DNA of 64,000 nucleotides, from assembly GCF_011764485.1 (NCBI RefSeq), contig NZ_AP022848.1, forward strand, positions 1,020,001 through 1,084,000. The letters are read 5' to 3'. The notes under the pieces are model-generated. The model saw nothing but the letters and a program-made list of their open reading frames with translations, ran no database searches and was not told the origin of the DNA. The number at the start of each line of letters is the position of its first letter. The first letter of the stretch is position 1. Below, in pieces: positions 62,948 through 64,000 of the stretch. The stretch is from Bosea sp. ANAM02 (GTDB lineage Bacteria > Pseudomonadota > Alphaproteobacteria > Rhizobiales > Beijerinckiaceae). A program made the translations under genes and the position numbers.

Positions 62948-64000
62948 TCAACCCCTCTGCCGCGCTAGAAAGCGATCCATCCGAACCAGCCCATCTCTGA
63001 GCACCTCGGTCGGGACGCCGATGCCGACGCGGATATGGTTCTCGATGCCGAACCAGCTTCCGGCGACGACGAAGACGCTCTCCTCCTCGCGCAGCTTCTG
63101 CGAGAAGACCTCCGAGGGCATGGCGAGCGGATAGCGCAGGAAGGCCATGCCGCCGGCCTGAGGCCGCCGCCACGACCAGTCGTTATGTTGCGCCATCCAT
63201 TGCGCGACGAGATCGGCATTGCTGCGCAGCAGATCCCGGCCACGCGCAAGCAGGCGGCCGCGCGTTTCGGGGCGCATCACCTCTTCCGCGAGGATCTGGC
63301 TGAGGATGCCGCTGCCGATCGTGGTGTAATCCTGCCGCTCGGCCGCCGACGCCACGACCTCGGCGGGAACGACGATCCAGCCGAGACGCAGGCCGGGGCA
63401 GGCGAAGGATTTCGACAGGCTGGAGGTGACGACGACCTTGGGATAGCTGCCCCAGAGCGTCTCGGTTTCGGCCCCGTCGATCTCGCCGCCGCGATAGATC
63501 TCGTCGACCATAAGCCAGGCATCGTTGCGCTTGGCTGCTTCAATGAGGGCGGCGCGGCTTGCCGCCGAGAGCACGCTGCCGGTCGGGTTGGCCGGGTTGG
63601 TCACGGCGATCGCCTTGGCGCCGGCCGCGAGCTTGGCTAGGTGGGCCGGGCCGATCTGCCAGTCGGCATCGCCGGAAAGTTCCAGCCGGCGGATGTCGAA
63701 GCCGAGCGCGCGGCCGAGCCCATCGATCTGCATGAAGTTCGGCAGGGCGAAGACCAACGCGTCGCCGGGCTCGAACAGTGCCATCAGCGCGATCATCGTC
63801 GCTTCGGAGGAGCCGTTGGTCACGAGCACGTTCGCGGCGCTGGCGCCGGGATACCAGGAGGCGATGTTGGCGCGTAAGCCCGGCCGGCCATCGGTCCAGC
63901 CATAGCCGAGCGGCTGCTTCAGCAGATCGCGCGCGGCCTGTTCGCCGAGGATGTCCTCGATCGACCAGGGATGGACGCCGCTCTCGGTCAGGTTGATCTC
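62948..64000 (-). CDS. Class I/II aminotransferase, 5' end outside window
   Basis: Partial gene: the last 350 residues of a fold-type I aminotransferase; the frame is open to the window edge, where it reads EINLTESGVHPWSIEDILG. VTNGSSEATMIALMALFEPGD, NPANPTGSVLS, MVDEIYRGGE and PLP lysine in SSLSKSFACPGLRLGW are present. Diverged copy of the aminotransferase at 60106-61221. Opposite strand to the regulator and cyclodeaminase genes and separated from them by a palindrome. Confidence 0.88.
   Translation of the reverse strand, partial: EINLTESGVHPWSIEDILGEQAARDLLKQPLGYGWTDGRPGLRANIASWYPGASAANVLVTNGSSEATMIALMALFEPGDALVFALPNFMQIDGLGRALGFDIRRLELSGDADWQIGPAHLAKLAAGAKAIAVTNPANPTGSVLSAASRAALIEAAKRNDAWLMVDEIYRGGEIDGAETETLWGSYPKVVVTSSLSKSFACPGLRLGWIVVPAEVVASAAERQDYTTIGSGILSQILAEEVMRPETRGRLLARGRDLLRSNADLVAQWMAQHNDWSWRRPQAGGMAFLRYPLAMPSEVFSQKLREEESVFVVAGSWFGIENHIRVGIGVPTEVLRDGLVRMDRFLARQRG

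Noticed and set aside
1..64000. tRNA, rRNA or CRISPR array
   Set aside because: No cloverleaf, ribosomal RNA sequence or regularly spaced repeat was noticed while reading; a covariance-model search would be needed to exclude small RNAs.

Overview
The window is a GC-rich, densely coded stretch of a bacterial chromosome. Gene content (LigD with two Ku proteins, a GntR-linked amino-sugar cluster, several dipeptide-type ABC transporters, DUF3225-amidase pair, DauR-like regulator) and very common ATGA/TGATG start-stop overlaps suggest an alphaproteobacterium of the Hyphomicrobiales, perhaps a Bosea-like genus; this is an inference from style and content, not from a marker gene. No rRNA, tRNA or CRISPR array was recognised.

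Layout. 0-4.5 kb: glycogen breakdown (glgP-glgX, minus strand). 4.7-5.7 kb: small genes, an acyl-carrier-like protein and the 3' remnant of a short-chain dehydrogenase. 5.7-10 kb: a non-homologous end-joining module (LigD plus two convergent Ku genes whose stop codons abut). 10.3-10.8 kb: a frameshifted IS3-family remnant. 11.2-15.5 kb: a four-gene operon of amino-acid adenylation enzyme, carrier protein, GNAT-like transferase and polysaccharide-type flippase, which I cannot match to a described pathway and which is the best candidate here for an undescribed system.

15.6-34.3 kb: a large amino-sugar and peptidoglycan-recycling region in three transcription units: (i) PP2C-like phosphatase, sugar ABC transporter, NanE, BadF-type kinase, histidine phosphatase; (ii) divergent units of peptide-type ABC transporter-GNAT-MurA paralogue-second BadF kinase (minus) and AnmK (plus); (iii) MurQ-GntR-SIS deaminase-NagA. 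All three promoter regions carry the same direct repeat TGGTYC-N5-TGGTCY (one site imperfect), so they look like one regulon, probably of the GntR encoded in unit iii. Neither ABC transporter in this region has its own ATPase gene.

34.5-43.3 kb: mixed genes (PfkB sugar kinase, secreted TPR-caspase protein, small secreted protein, amidohydrolase, YjdM/PhnA protein, amidase with DUF3225 partner, dual-specificity-type phosphatase). 43.6-54.3 kb: a peptide-use operon (proline iminopeptidase, S9 peptidase, M20 amidohydrolase, complete five-part Dpp/Opp transporter, serine hydrolase).

54.3-64 kb: LysR regulator, a 1002-residue kinase-M23-aminotransferase fusion, an ArgH-like lyase, and divergently a class I aminotransferase, a DauR-like regulator, an ornithine cyclodeaminase/mu-crystallin protein and a second, related aminotransferase cut by the window end. 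This looks like an unassigned amino-acid or amino-acid-conjugate pathway. Three intergenic palindromic elements of one style (29.2, 58.5, 62.8 kb) look like a genome-wide REP-type repeat.
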